DNA of 60,000 nucleotides from the NCBI GenBank assembly GCA_030704615.1, contig CM060731.1, positions 62,044,756 through 62,104,755 of the forward strand, written 5' to 3'. The notes under the pieces were generated by a model. That model saw nothing but the letters and a program-made list of their open reading frames with translations. It did not search any database and was not told the DNA's origin. The first letter of the stretch is position 1, and every line of letters begins with the position of its first letter. Positions 1 through 10,849 of this stretch are shown one piece after another. Source of the stretch: Takakia lepidozioides (Eukaryota; Streptophyta; Takakiopsida; Takakiales; Takakiaceae). Both the position numbers and the translations under genes were made by a program.

Positions 1-594
1 CATGTGAAGAAATCTTCCAATCATGGTGGTGTGGAGCCCAGCTTAGGGTGCCTTTGGAAGGGCTTGGAGAACATGTGGTGGGAAATCCTTGAAGGGAAAT
101 CATCATTCAATGTATGCATAGCTTCACTCTAACTATGTAATGTGACAAGAGGGGGAGGCAATACTTGGCTATTCATGCTCTTGGTAGTGCGAGCTTTGTG
201 GTAGATAGTTGACCAAGCAAGTGGTGCATGTGTGGAGCATGCTCGCTTGAGTTTGTAAGTTCAAGTTTGAGAAGGGGAGCTCTTGAACTAGCAAGAGGTA
301 AAGGCCTTTGAGATCCATTTGTTTGTGAAGTGGAGAAATTAATGTTATGATGAAGGAGAGCAACACATAGGCCAAGAGGTCATGAAACATGCATTCAAAT
401 GACCACGAGGAGCACATGGATGATGGATTGGTGCAAGACCCCAAATGAGGCATATGGCGTGAGAGTGGGATCCCTGGCCCGAGAATCACCCATCAGTGGC
501 ACATTCTCTAAGATGTATGCTGGAGATACAGCTTGATGAAGCTGCAAGGAGAGCCACTTGCAAGGCCTGGACATACTCAGCCTTGACCTCTTCA
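1..594. other. No gene recognised
   Basis: I see no recognisable coding exon here. The reading frames are short and do not resemble a family I know. From about 500 to 594 the minus strand may continue the LINE remnant that lies to the right, but this is weak. Confidence 0.3.
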
Positions 595-1358
595 TTATGG
601 ATTTTTTCTATGCGCCACTTCCGAATCGAACGTTTCACAGATATCTTGGTGTTGGGTAAAACACCTTTTGATCTCAGTCCAAACCAGGAAGTGGTCAGAG
701 GTACCAGTATCAGTTCTGTCGCTCAACACATTGGCACTCTGGGGAAACAAATTTTGTCCATTATGATATAATCCATTATGGAACGTTCCCAGTTTGGGTT
801 TTCTCACGATTCCACTACACTTGGTCACCTTTTGTCCTATTATTCAAGGTCAAAAGCTGAAGCTCTTCCAGACAGTTAATTAACCGTCTGCCATTGGCGT
901 TCAGCTCGTCCTCACCAAAAGGCCCAATGATATCAGCCTGATGGAGACCTTCGCCCACCCCGGCATTGAAGTCACCCAGCACTAAGCGTCCCCTCTGTGG
1001 GCCTGTAAACACAACCCACAAAGAGGTCCTTCATACTCACGCCACCCTTCAGTTTCAGTTTTAGCCAGATACTGTGCTGATACCTCAAACCCTTGTTGAT
1101 AATTTCACAATTGTCAAACAAGAAATCATGGACAAAGAATCCAACCCCTTTTTGACCGCGTTTGGCAGAGGCTGCCTTGAGAGTACACATCTTACCCGTC
1201 CATTTATAACCATTGACATCTCCAACCAATTTATTCAGCGTTTCCCATGTCTCTTGCCCAGCACAGATGTGAATGTCATTAGCCCGAAGAACTTGTCCCA
1301 CTTCGAGTTGTTTCCTTTGGTTAGTCAGCCCTGGGAAGTTGAAAGTGCCCAGCCACAA
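595..1358 (-). pseudogene. LINE endonuclease domain remnant
   Basis: The minus strand encodes pieces of an endonuclease/exonuclease/phosphatase domain of the kind found at the start of non-LTR retrotransposon ORF2. Visible motifs, in order, are an N-terminal TFN near 1340, QETW near 1255, GCVYRP near 1000, GDFNAGVG near 965 and TSDHFLVW near 690. This is the expected order (metal-binding Asn and Glu, then the DFN core, then the SDH motif). The frame is broken near 1000 and again near 820, so the protein cannot be made. The reverse transcriptase that should follow at lower coordinates is absent, so the copy is truncated or interrupted. The 5' ORF piece of what looks like the same element lies at 1922-2474. 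Confidence 0.75.
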
Positions 1359-1921
1359 GCCAACCTTTGCATGTGAATTGTTTGTTGTCTATGATTGCTC
1401 CTGGACGGCCAACCGTTTTGCAAAGGGCGGACAGTTACCGCGTGTGGAGATTTTGCTCGTCCTGTGTAAACTAAATCTAATCCGGGCCAGATGGACACCC
1501 TACATTGGCTAGCCAGATGTCGTCCCAGCAGGGCCACTCACAGAGGCCAGCTCACCTATCCTAATTCTAAACGAGTTGTTAACTAAAGACAACCCTAATT
1601 TAATGTAGCCCAACGGCGACTAACATAACGGCCTGCCCTGCCACATCCGGTTTCCATCCATTCGAGCTCGCAGCAACAATACATCTAATTGTAACTAGAG
1701 TCTATCCATCCAAGCCAAAAAATAGGTGGTGGGAATCCAAGCTTCACACCCTCAGGTAAAGTATGATGGCAGAAAAAGGGTATCATACATCCTCCCAACT
1801 AGCGCTTTTTTTTTACCAAAATCGCTGACCGGGCCACCTGTGGGTTCCACCTAGTGCCCATGTGGCGAGAATATCGAGGTAAGAAAGTTAGAAAAGTGGC
1901 TATATTCCAGGTGTCACGTTC

Positions 1922-2474
1922 TCATTGGTCCACGTCGGCAAGATTAGGCTCCTGAAATTTATCTCCTAGTGCTTTTTGGCGAAAATCGGATTGGTAAACC
2001 ATTCTGAGTACCAAATCCTTCAGTTCAGATTGTCTGTATGACTGCTTGGGGACAATGACCCCGTGTATAGATTTTGCTCGTCTTGTGTAAACTTTGAGGA
2101 TTGGTAAACCCTTCAGATACGCAACGTTCAAGTTCCGTATACTTTGGGGCAGATTGTCCGTCTGGTTGCTTGGATTCAACCTCATCCGGAGCATCAAACC
2201 GATAAGAAACTCTCAAGTTGAAGTCCTTGCCTTTGGTTGTCTTCCTAGAGTGCCCCATTGAATCACCAATGTCTAAAACTGCTCTCCAGCCAGTCAAGGG
2301 ACGAACTTCTTTGAGATTGAATTGATGTGAGACTCTATTAGAAGCATTTTGGGGCATTGCAACCTTCAAAGTACCGCTGTTATCAAGTCTTGAGATGGAA
2401 CCATTAGCCATGAAATCCAAGCCTAAGCTAGAGCATGTAGTTTTAAAGGACACATCGTCCATCCTGGGATTCAC
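1922..2474 (-). pseudogene. LINE 5' ORF remnant
   Basis: Two overlapping minus-strand frames form one broken ORF. The segment around 2180-2290 (containing DIGDSMG) recurs with few changes on the plus strand at 19915-20157, so it is a dispersed repeat and not a host gene. It lies just upstream, in element orientation, of the endonuclease remnant at 595-1358, and both are probably one decayed LINE. A short motif like VYTRRAKS occurs here near 2085 and again near 1465, which suggests internal duplication. I do not recognise a domain in this part. Confidence 0.55.
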
Positions 2475-3163
2475 CCCAAAAAATTATACATGAAGCCCTA
2501 GATTTGGCATAAGTAACCAATTCCCAGGAATCACCCTGGGAGTGTTGTTGTTGATAAGAAGTAAAGTATTGATTGATTTCGTAGGCTATAAGTTTAAGCA
2601 CAAGGACCAACCCTAGCCCAAGTGCCGAGTATGCTAGACAGAGCATATGAACTGCCCAATTTGGGCGGAGGGGCTGCCTCCGAGAGCAGTAGGGGTCCGC
2701 TTGTTACCATTCAGAGATCACACTCTAGGGAGCTACAGGGAATGGCCGGTGTAGGCATATTCTAAAGAGGGAAAGGCGCGAAACTTTCCAATTACATCCA
2801 ATGCACTACCTTACCTGGAGCAAAGTGCTTTAGGTCGAAACAAACAAAGGCTGACATTTAGTCACAGAGACATTAATGTACTCTCGTATCAAGTCCACCC
2901 AATGTCTTCCTAGAGGACAGGGAGACCAGCGAGAGTGGGAGAGAGAGAGACACACACACTCCTTACGTCATGCAGTGACTTATGTAGACCAGTGAAGCAT
3001 CACTGTGCTCTATCTTCTCAGTGTTCCATGCTTTAAGATGATTTTGACTAATTGTAGTCCTTAGTAAAAGTCCCACAGGTCTCTTTGTGGACTGCAAAGA
3101 ATGTGGTCAAAATGTTGCTGCCTGGCTCAATTGCTGATGTTATGTATTGGGTGTAAATGATAG
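2475..3163. other. Intergenic or intronic, with a GA/CA microsatellite
   Basis: No coding exon is recognisable. A purine-rich simple repeat (GA then CA dinucleotides) lies at about 2938-2960. The upstream MFP exons carrying the hydratase domain and the NAD-binding GxGxxG loop are not visible here and must lie to the left of the window or be missing. Confidence 0.35.
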
Positions 3164-6100
3164 AAAACTTGAAGAACCGAATGGGCAAGGGTGGGATGAC
3201 TGAAGCCAAAATGCAGAAGACTCTCTGCCTAGTGACTGGTACTTTGGATTATGCAGACTTCCGTGATGTCGACATCGTCATTGAGGTTCATTTCTCTCAT
3301 CTCTCGAGAAATTATGTTGTGATTGGTCTCTCCCTGATGCACTAACTGATGGATATGCTTGGTGTTCTGGGGCCCTGGCATGGCAAGCAGTGATAGAGGA
3401 CATTTCGTTGAAGCAAGGCATTTTTGTAGATTTGGAGAAGTACTGTAAACCCACCTGCCCGCTGGCCTCAAACACCTCCACTATTGATATTGGTGTCATT
3501 GGTGCCAAGACAAAGTCCCAGGACCGCATCATTGGGGCCCACTTCTTCAGGTCTGTAAGTGAAGAACCATAAAACAATTTTACAAAACTGCTCTCCACCT
3601 GGGTATCAAAATGTGGTCTGCTGCAAGTGAAATATGGTGGGTTGATGTTAATGGCTTATGCCGACAAGAAGATGCATGTGGAGTGTTGGAGGTGTCAAGG
3701 CTATAGCCCTTGCACGGCACTTTGAGAACAGAACGGGACGGGTAGCTCAATGGTAGAGCACCCACCGGAATGGGGGAGGTCTTAGGTTCAATCCCTAGCC
3801 CAACCACACGCCAGTGGTTTTCCAACATGGTACCAGAGCCAAGGTTGTGGTGGTGGTCAGAATGGGTGGGCATTAGCTATTAAGGACCTTGAGGGGCAGC
3901 GTTGGAGGTGTCAAGGCTATAGCCCTTGCACGGCACTATAAGAACCAAATGGGATGGGTAGCTCAATGGTAGAACACCCCACCAAAACGGGAGAGGTCCT
4001 AGGTTCAATCCCTAGCCTGATTGTGCGCCAGTGGTTTTCCAACATGGAGATGATGGGCACCAATTATAATGTTTGTTTTGGGCCATTAGTTTTGAGTTAG
4101 TAACTAGCTCTGACCCAGCCCTTCTTGTTCTACCATCTTTGGGAGTGGTCTTTCAACTCATACTGGGCTCCTTGAAATCTCTTTCTAAGCATGCCCTCCA
4201 CATGTAACATAACTAGGGGTAGCGCACAAGTAGAGCACATTGACAGGCTCCTCTTGACCACTCCTCTTGTGATAGTAACTTTGGAAGCCAAAACCCTCCT
4301 GACGTGTTGCCAGAGAGAAGGGGAGATGAGGAGGGTATACAACTGAACATCGATGTGCTTTGCAACAGTCCTGTACATGTGATGCCATTGTTGGAGATAG
4401 TGCGAGCGGAGAAGACGTCAGCTCAAACCATATTGGATCTACTGACGCTGGGGAAGGTTATCAAGAAGGTTCCAGTTGTTGTAAGAAGCTGTGTGGGATT
4501 TGCAGTGAACCGTGTTTTTACCCCTTACTCTCAAGGAGCATTTTTTTTAGTGAACCTTGGCATCCATCCCTATCGCATTGATGCGATTGTCAAGGACTTC
4601 GGCATGCCCATGGGTCCCTTGAGGCATATTCTTCCAACTTATCTAGATGCCTTTGACCTTTCAGGACATCACAGAACACAAAATCAGTGATTCTACACAA
4701 TTCTGCGCGTGCAAGTGCATATCATACTAGACATATATGATGTCCAATCAATTGCCAATTTGGGTGCCATGTCATACATGTGGAATCTTAACTGTTCCAT
4801 TTTTTCTTTCTGCTTTCAGGTTATTAGATTTGACAGGTGTTCAACTTACTACATTAACATGGGGAATTTATAAAGGTGCCTACGGTGATCGAGTGTACCT
4901 CTCCCCCCTCGCCCCCCTACTGGTTAAAGACAATCGCCTCGGTGAGTTGTGGTCTCTGCTGTGACAGTGGTCGCTTTGGGCACACGTTACAACATGGCAT
5001 GAATGTTGTCAATTGACCTGTTTTAGTGCACAGCAAGGCTCCATTTTTCTGGGAAGTTGGCGAAGGTTTGAACTTACACTTCTACTGTAACTTGCAGTCA
5101 CCTTCTCTTTGCAAGTTGTGTGTAGAAAGTGACCAAGAGAAGAGGCAGGAAAACTAACGAAACTTCAACAGGTTATCTTGCTTCACCTTTTCTGCAAAAG
5201 GCAACTTATTAATTGGGAGCCTGTACAGGTGAGAAAACGGGGAAGGGTTTCTACAATTACAAAGGTTCCCGTAAAGAGCTGCCTGCGCCTGAGCTGGATC
5301 GCTACTTGGCTCAGTCACGCAAGCTTGCAGACCTCATTCCTGATGGCAAGGTGAACTATCTAGCCTAGCCTAGATGCATAAAGGTTTTGTATTCTTTCAA
5401 CTAGTCAAGCAATGTGGCCACATTGGTTGTAGTTTCTGAGTGTACTCCTTCCACTTGCTAAGGCAATACCTGGCTAAATTCGGCACCCTGGAGGAGTGGG
5501 CTTCTCGAGGAAAGAATAGTGATGAAAACTGGTTGTAGTGTAAGTGGGCACCTGTTAAGAGAACACAGCAGCCATAATCAAGGAGGCAGTTGTTTCATAT
5601 TGTCTCAATCTGGCCACTGAGGATAGGAGTATGTAACTCAATTGCTGTCCAAAGTTCGCCGGTTCGCAAGATGGTACTAATTTGCAAGGCCACAGGGAAT
5701 GCAGTCTACAAAGTAGCTTTATGGATACTGAAGATAAAGACAAAAATTGAGTTTGGGGTCACCTAACTTATCTCGAAGTAGCTTCTCTGTAGACAGTTGA
5801 ACCTTTCTGCAAATGATCTTCAAGTATGCTGTTCCTATTAGATTTTGATGGGTTCTTTGATGTTAGAAATTTGCTGACTTGTAGTTGTATTTCTGACTTC
5901 TGACTTTACAGTTCGGAGATGATTACAGAAACTGGCAACAAGTATTTTCAGTATCAATTCTTTGGACCTATCTTGCCATTTCCAAGGTAGGGTATTATAT
6001 ATGCTAAATCTGGTGGTTTTACAGGCAGTGACATTGACCGATCAAGAGATTTTGGAGATGGTGTTTTTTCCAGTGGTCAATGAGGCATGCCGTGCACTTC

Positions 6101-8590
6101 AGGAAGATGTTGTTGCTCGCTCTGCTGACCTGGACATTGCATCAGTCCTGGGCATGGGCTTTCCAGCATACAGGTACACAAAATAATCCAGTGGCTGGGA
6201 TGGTCAGCTACCAAGTGGTTCTTGGTTAGATTGTTTTAGTTTCTTCAGTATCTGTGAAATCAGTTGAGCAAGGTCAATAAGCTGGTGGAGTGGTATTTTC
6301 TCTGACCTTGAGGGTACACACTGGAGAGGGTACATCTTTTGTCTGGAACAGGTATGTCAGTGTTTTCACACGAGCACAAGGACATGTGTGAATAGAAATG
6401 AAATAAAATGAAATGGTACTTTATAACGTCCGTGGAAAGCTCAAAGAGCTTATGGGACAAAATGGGAAAAAACATGAGAGGAAACAAAACCAGAGCCAAA
6501 AATAAAACTATTGCTCGAGGGATTGTCTAAGCTGCCAAGCATTTCTGATCCTCATAGTGGAAGACTTCAGTGAGAGATTGGGTTCCGCGGAGTAGACACT
6601 GGAATCTCCCACGGATCTCGTAGTATAGAGGGCAATTGAAGAAGAAGAGAAGAGAAATGAAATGAAATGAAAATGGTGCTTTATAACGTCGGCGGAAAGC
6701 TCATAGAGCTTATGGGACAAAATGGAAGAAAACATGAGAGAGGAAACAAAACCAGAACCCAAGAATAAGAACTAATGTTCTCACGCTTGTCTAAGGATGA
6801 AGGCCTCGTGCAGGTAGGCTGCCAAGCATTTTTTATCCTCAAAGTGGAAGACTTCAGTGAGAGATTGGGTTCCACTGAATAAACAGTGGAATCTCCCACG
6901 GATCTCGTAGTATAGAGGGCAGTAGAAGAAGAAGTGTTCTTCGGTTTCAATTTCCTGGCTGCGCCCTATGCAAGCTAGACATGGGCGGTCCTCCCGATGC
7001 AGGTTTTCCCATCTGCCAGTCTCTATCCGTAGGTGGTGGGAACCCAATTGAGAGAAAGAGGTAGACTACCTATTCACAAAACTCTCTAGAAGGCTCTTGC
7101 CAATGTGGCTCACGTCTTCGTTGTTGCCTCCCTCCGGTCCCATGTGTGCTGCTGCATCATATGAGAGAGAAAACACTCGCACTTTTCTATCCAGATCTTC
7201 GGGAAGCCACTTTGCAGGCCAGCAAACAGTCTGGTCACCGCGTTGGACCCAAGTGTCTTTCCAAGCTTCCACTCCCAAGGTGCCGAATTGCAGGCCATGA
7301 AAGAACACAACATCCAGACTTGTCTCGTAAGCCTCACCGTCGGGCGGCCATAACTGATGAATCTGTGGTGTGCATTCCATGAAAGGTGAAGACAAAATTT
7401 ACCCAACTTCAACTATTCAACCCACAACAAGACCTCAGCACGGACGTCACGTATCTATACGTCAACGGGATCCATGCACTGCTATCGCATTCGCTTTTTA
7501 GCACCTCCAGATATAAGGACATCATGTCTCCCTGGACAGAAGGTGGAAACCTCCTTTGGCACAGGGGGTGCTGAAAGTCCGTGTGGTGAGACGGGTCCTG
7601 GCATTGTAGAGAGGGGGCTTGCAGTCCTTTTTTTGGCAACTAACAAGCAGAACAGCTGCAATGGTGTCGGCAAATTTGTCTCTAAGAAACTCTCCAAGAT
7701 CATACTTTTCAGTGCCGTACTCACGTCCTTCTCGAACAGCATTTGCGAGATGGGGCGGTGAGTTCAATATCAACAGTAACGTGCAAGTTGGCAAGGCTCA
7801 CAGAGAGGAATGAAATGGCACTTTATAACGTCCGAGGAAAGCTCAAAGAGCTTATGGGACAAGAGAAATCAAGAAAGAGAGAGAAAGAGAACAAAGGTAG
7901 TTGTGTCAGCTCTCTAATCTCTTTGATCGGGGGTCTTCCCCCGGCCATCTTAGTTCTGCCCTCATGGCCCTCTGGGGCCGTTCTAAAGTTTCTACTTTCT
8001 TCTCTCTCGTGCTTTGAGGGCTTATCACCTCTGTACTGTGGCTTCTTCCTCTTCGCCCTCTTATTGGGTTTGCTTTCCTGGGAAGGTGGTTGCTCTGTCA
8101 GCCTCCCCTCGTCTAGGTTACCTTGAGGTTTTGGTTCATAGAGTTTTAGCGGGGGTGGTTGTTCTGTTTCTCACCCCTTTGAAGCAAGGTGGTGATGTCT
8201 CTAGGCTAGATGTGCAATTGTGAACTGACCATCCTCAAATTCTGGGACCGGCACACTGTATTGAAGATCAGTCAGCCATCTGCTGATGTGTCTTTCCCTA
8301 AGGAAAGGTAGTTTCTCACAGAATGTCATGAAGTGGATTTGAGGTAGGAGTTCAGTGTGTTGCTGACATTGATACATGACATTATATTAGGAGCGTGAGG
8401 CTCTGAAAGGTTGAGAATGGTGTCTCAACTTGTGGAATTGTTCTTTTGCAGGGGTGGGGTAGTATTTTGGGGTGATTTTATTGGACCAGAGCGGATCTTC
8501 GCAAAACTCTCAGAGTGGTCAAGTCAGTACGGAGAGTTCTTCAAGCCTTCTTTTGCCCTGAAGTGTGCCGTTCATGGAAAATACCCTCTG
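3164..8590 (+). CDS. Peroxisomal fatty-acid beta-oxidation multifunctional protein, 3-hydroxyacyl-CoA dehydrogenase part (7 exons)
   Basis: Exons read by eye: 3164-3285, 3387-3550, 4369-4623, 4820-4941, 5229-5350, 6025-6173 and 8452-8590. Joined, they follow the plant MFP2/AIM1 order. FRDVDIVIEA and SNTSTIDI belong to the NAD-binding domain. GAHFF followed by PVHVMPLLEIVR carries the catalytic His and Glu region. Then come VGFAVNRV, PYRIDAIVKDFGMPMGP, and the C-terminal repeat with TDQEILEMVFFPVVNEACR, LGMGFPAYR and FWGDFIGPERI. Such proteins carry enoyl-CoA hydratase and L-3-hydroxyacyl-CoA dehydrogenase activities for peroxisomal beta-oxidation. The hydratase domain is not in the window. 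Phases agree at most junctions. Exceptions: the acceptor before 3387 reads AA instead of AG, and the donor after 4623 is GC. No clear last exon or peroxisomal tripeptide was found. Confidence 0.88.
3684..4050 (+). repeat. Tandem pair of tRNA-derived SINE-like units
   Basis: Two direct copies start at 3684 and 3901 (period 217 bp), each opening with the same roughly 35-bp block around GGCTATAGCCC. Each carries an RNA polymerase III A box (TAGCTCAATGG, first copy near 3743) and B box (GGTTCAATCCC, first copy near 3785), with a recognisable D-arm and T-arm. The anticodon arm does not fold as in a working tRNA, so this is a SINE, not a tRNA gene. The pair sits in the MFP intron between exons ending at 3550 and starting at 4369. 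Confidence 0.7.
6390..6640 (-). repeat. LINE 3'-tail copy, truncated
   Basis: On the minus strand this repeats the end of the LINE at 6650-7047, with the same block around CATAAGCTCTTTGAGCTTTCC and the same TTTCA-type tail, followed upstream by a piece of its ORF end. It lies directly beside the longer copy and both occupy the MFP intron between 6173 and 8452. Confidence 0.6.
6650..7047 (-). pseudogene. LINE ORF2 C-terminal end with zinc knuckle
   Basis: The minus strand from 7047 to 6781 encodes the cysteine/histidine motif typical of the C-terminus of non-LTR reverse transcriptases: RPCLACI, then EEHFFFYCPLYYEIRGRF (C-x2-C-x12-H-x4-C pattern). A stop at 6781 and a short 3' region with a TTTCA simple tail follow. 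The reverse transcriptase proper is missing, so it is a 5'-truncated insertion. It abuts the SERAC1-like exon that starts at 7070. Confidence 0.7.
7070..7362 (-). pseudogene. SERAC1-like serine esterase exon (antisense, isolated)
   Basis: A minus-strand exon bounded by a good acceptor (ending ACCACAG, before 7362) and a GT donor after 7070. The peptide contains DVVFFHGLQFG, then CWPAKWLPEDL and VRVFSLSYDA. This is the start of the alpha/beta-hydrolase domain of SERAC1-like esterases: oxyanion-side strand, Trp/Pro-rich linker, then the second strand. The nucleophile elbow (GxSMGG) of later exons is not found at lower coordinates, where LINE tails sit instead. A further minus-strand frame at 7522-7794 (with EKYDLGEFLRDKFADT) may be its preceding exon. 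It lies wholly inside an MFP intron on the opposite strand. It is probably a broken or captured gene piece, though a nested functional gene cannot be excluded. Confidence 0.55.
7800..7880 (-). repeat. LINE 3'-tail fragment
   Basis: A third copy of the short block seen at 6420 and 6680, with the ACGTTATAAAG motif and the same adjoining simple tail. It is too short to carry coding sequence. Confidence 0.5.
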
Positions 8591-9565
8591 GTAACGTCTT
8601 TTCCTTAGGTGGGGAGCTATTTGCAGTTCACCCAAAGAGAGAGTGGAGAGCAGTACCAATAAAGACCTGAGTGGATCAACCAAGTTCCTGCAACTATCCT
8701 GCCTCTCCATGTTCATTTTGGTGAGTAGCTGAGAGTAGCTGAGGTCCCAAAGAGCTGTTGCAGTAACCTCCTCAGATTGTCAGTCAACCTGGACAGGCAG
8801 TATCCTGCCAGTGCTTCATATTGGCACATATGGGAACATTCTCCCTCATCCAGTACTGGATCTCCCCATTTGGAAGTTCTGTTTGTCACTGAGTTGAACT
8901 GTTATTCATGGGGGGAGGTGGTGTCTGTGGGGGAGGTTGTCTCAGGCCCAAATCGTAGAGCAAAGGCCTGGAGCCGCTCGGTTGTGAAGAAGTACATGGC
9001 TGCAATCTGGCTGGAAAGGGTCAAAATGAGTGCAAAATTGGATTACTGGACTCAACTCTTGTATAGAATTGTTTTCTCACGAAGACAACAACCATGGAGG
9101 TACAATTTTAAGCCAGGCTCACATCAACTTCACAGCTCGTGCGATAGTTCCTCTTAAAGAGGCTAGCAATCTTGGTTTGATCAGCAACAAAGGATGTGGT
9201 GGTCAAGCAGGCCCCCCCGGGCGTTTTTCTGAAACAGTAATTGCAGACCTAATGGCAACTCTTAGAACACTAGCCCTCTAGACCAAATACTCGTATTTCC
9301 ATAGGTCTGAAATGAGTTAGGAAGGGGGAGTAGGTGGTGTGAACCTGAAGAGGATATGGTTTGGAATATGAAAAGCTTACTGTGGTAAGGTGGATAAGCT
9401 TAGTAGCCATGTCCATTTCTGTGATGGGTAAATAAAACATGTGATTGACTTGAATGTGAAGTTCATTGTCAATATGTGATACAACACATAACAACTGCAG
9501 GGTACCCTGCGTACAAATGCAGTTGATGTTGCTGAATTTGCTTTTAACTTCATCCTCTAGTTCAA
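8591..9565. other. 3' region of the MFP gene; last exon not resolved
   Basis: After the donor at 8591 a short terminal exon is expected. The only candidate I see is plus-strand 9146-9281, in a frame ending at a stop near 9280. Its last residues do not form a peroxisomal targeting tripeptide, so I do not assert it. No other gene is recognisable. Confidence 0.3.
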
Positions 9566-9574
9566 ATCAGCGTT

Positions 9575-9765
9575 CTTTTTTTTGGCGACTCCATAAAATA
9601 GAAAAGAATATTCCGTAGCATATTCCATTTTTCATGGATGAAATCGCCAAATTTCTCCAAAAATAATAATAATTATGGATGAATTTTCCAAATATGGATG
9701 ATCTGAATGGATGAAAGTACGGATTTGGATGATTATGTCCTACTTTGCATGGATGAACAGAATAT
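9575..9765. repeat. A/T-rich stretch with scattered ATGGATGA repeats
   Basis: The octamer ATGGATGA or a close form occurs about seven times between 9634 and 9756, with partly repeated flanks (for example ATTTTCCAAATATGG). It looks like a degenerate minisatellite. No coding potential is evident. Confidence 0.45.
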
Positions 9766-9899
9766 ATGCCTAATTTTTGCAAAACTCTGCAGCCACACGT
9801 TGGAGCTTGATTCTACAGTCCTCTCTACCTTGCATGACATATGGTGCATTGCATGTCACACCGTAATGGGCAGAACAACAGGGAATAGATGCTATCTTA

Positions 9900-10490
9900 G
9901 AAAGGGGCTTACTCCAGTAGTGGGACTTTCCTGGCTGTCCAGATTTCCTCTAGAAAGCCCTTCACACAAGCATCAATCTGCTGTGTGTGAGCTGCCCAAC
10001 AATTAGATCCCAACAGGGCCAGGGCTTTAGGGTCAGTCTTGAAGAGGGTCGCTCTCTCACAAGAGACCCCAGACATTGTAGATGTTGCCTTCAGGCCGCA
10101 CATGGGACATTGACAATCTCCCTTTCCTCTCTGCATCTGTTTATTATTCAGAGGTACACCCCCTGCCCAGTTTAAAATTCAGTCGAGTGCCAAGGTAGGT
10201 AGGACCTTCATCCTTGAGGTCCTTAACCGTGTCACTCACATCTAGAAACAAGTTCGGGGAAGTCTTATGCCCAAATCGTATTGTTTGGACATTCTTTCTG
10301 CGTCCAACATGGCCTTAGGCACTTCAGCCTCAAACTCGGCTTCATCTAGCAGGGTCAGTTCTTCCTGCTTAGTATTCAAATACTTGAAAATCTGTTCCGC
10401 CAAGACTTGGCCTGTTTAACAGGATGGTCTTGCGTCCCAAAAAATCTTAGGGTATCTGGTCTTAGGCATGTGATTCAGCTGACTCGGCAG
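9900..10490 (-). pseudogene. LINE 3' fragment (same family as 21510-22560)
   Basis: On the minus strand this matches, segment by segment, the LINE at 21630-22290: CCHC-like region at 9909-10136 (GKGDCQCPMCGL), followed upstream by the blocks seen at 21960-22290. Several frameshifts and stops are present. A GATAAA simple repeat at about 10501-10530 and a GA run near 10545-10562 lie just to the right. Confidence 0.65.
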
Positions 10491-10651
10491 AGAGAGGAGA
10501 TAAAGATAAAGATAAAGATAAAGTTTCTTTAACGTCCAGTGAATGGAGAGAGAGAGAGAGCGACATTACGGCAGTTCAATGAAGCTTTTTTTAGCCTTCT
10601 GCTGATATCCATTTATTTCTAGACCTAAAAGTCAATTGGAGGTTAACTTAC

Positions 10652-10846
10652 CTGCCAGAGAAAGTTCTCAACTTCAGGTTGTGAGAAGAGAATGGACAGT
10701 TTGGAGCGGTCAGCGGAAAAGCCGTGCACCATTGAGTGAGAAATTATGTCACACATCCTAGTTGAGGCTTCATACAGCCTCCGCATGCTGCCCTGAGAGA
10801 ATCTGGGGTGTGGCAAATGCACGACATCTGATGACTCAACACCGCA
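10652..10846 (-). CDS. Unassigned spliced exon, 65 codons
   Basis: An open minus-strand segment is flanked by a canonical acceptor (ending GTCGACAG) and a canonical donor (GTAAGTTAAC), with phase 0 at both ends. It begins CGVESSDVVHLPHPRF and ends VENFLWQ. I do not recognise the family. It lies downstream of the GT92 stop codon at 12881, so it belongs to another gene or to a decayed one. No neighbouring exons were identified. Confidence 0.35.
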
Positions 10847-10849
10847 CTG

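Noticed and set aside
3733-3800. A functional tRNA gene
   Set aside because: D-arm and T-arm are present, but the anticodon and acceptor stems do not pair, and the unit is duplicated with extra flanks. A SINE fits better.
9146-9281. Last exon of the MFP gene
   Set aside because: It has a possible acceptor and a stop, but no similarity to MFP C-termini and no peroxisomal signal.
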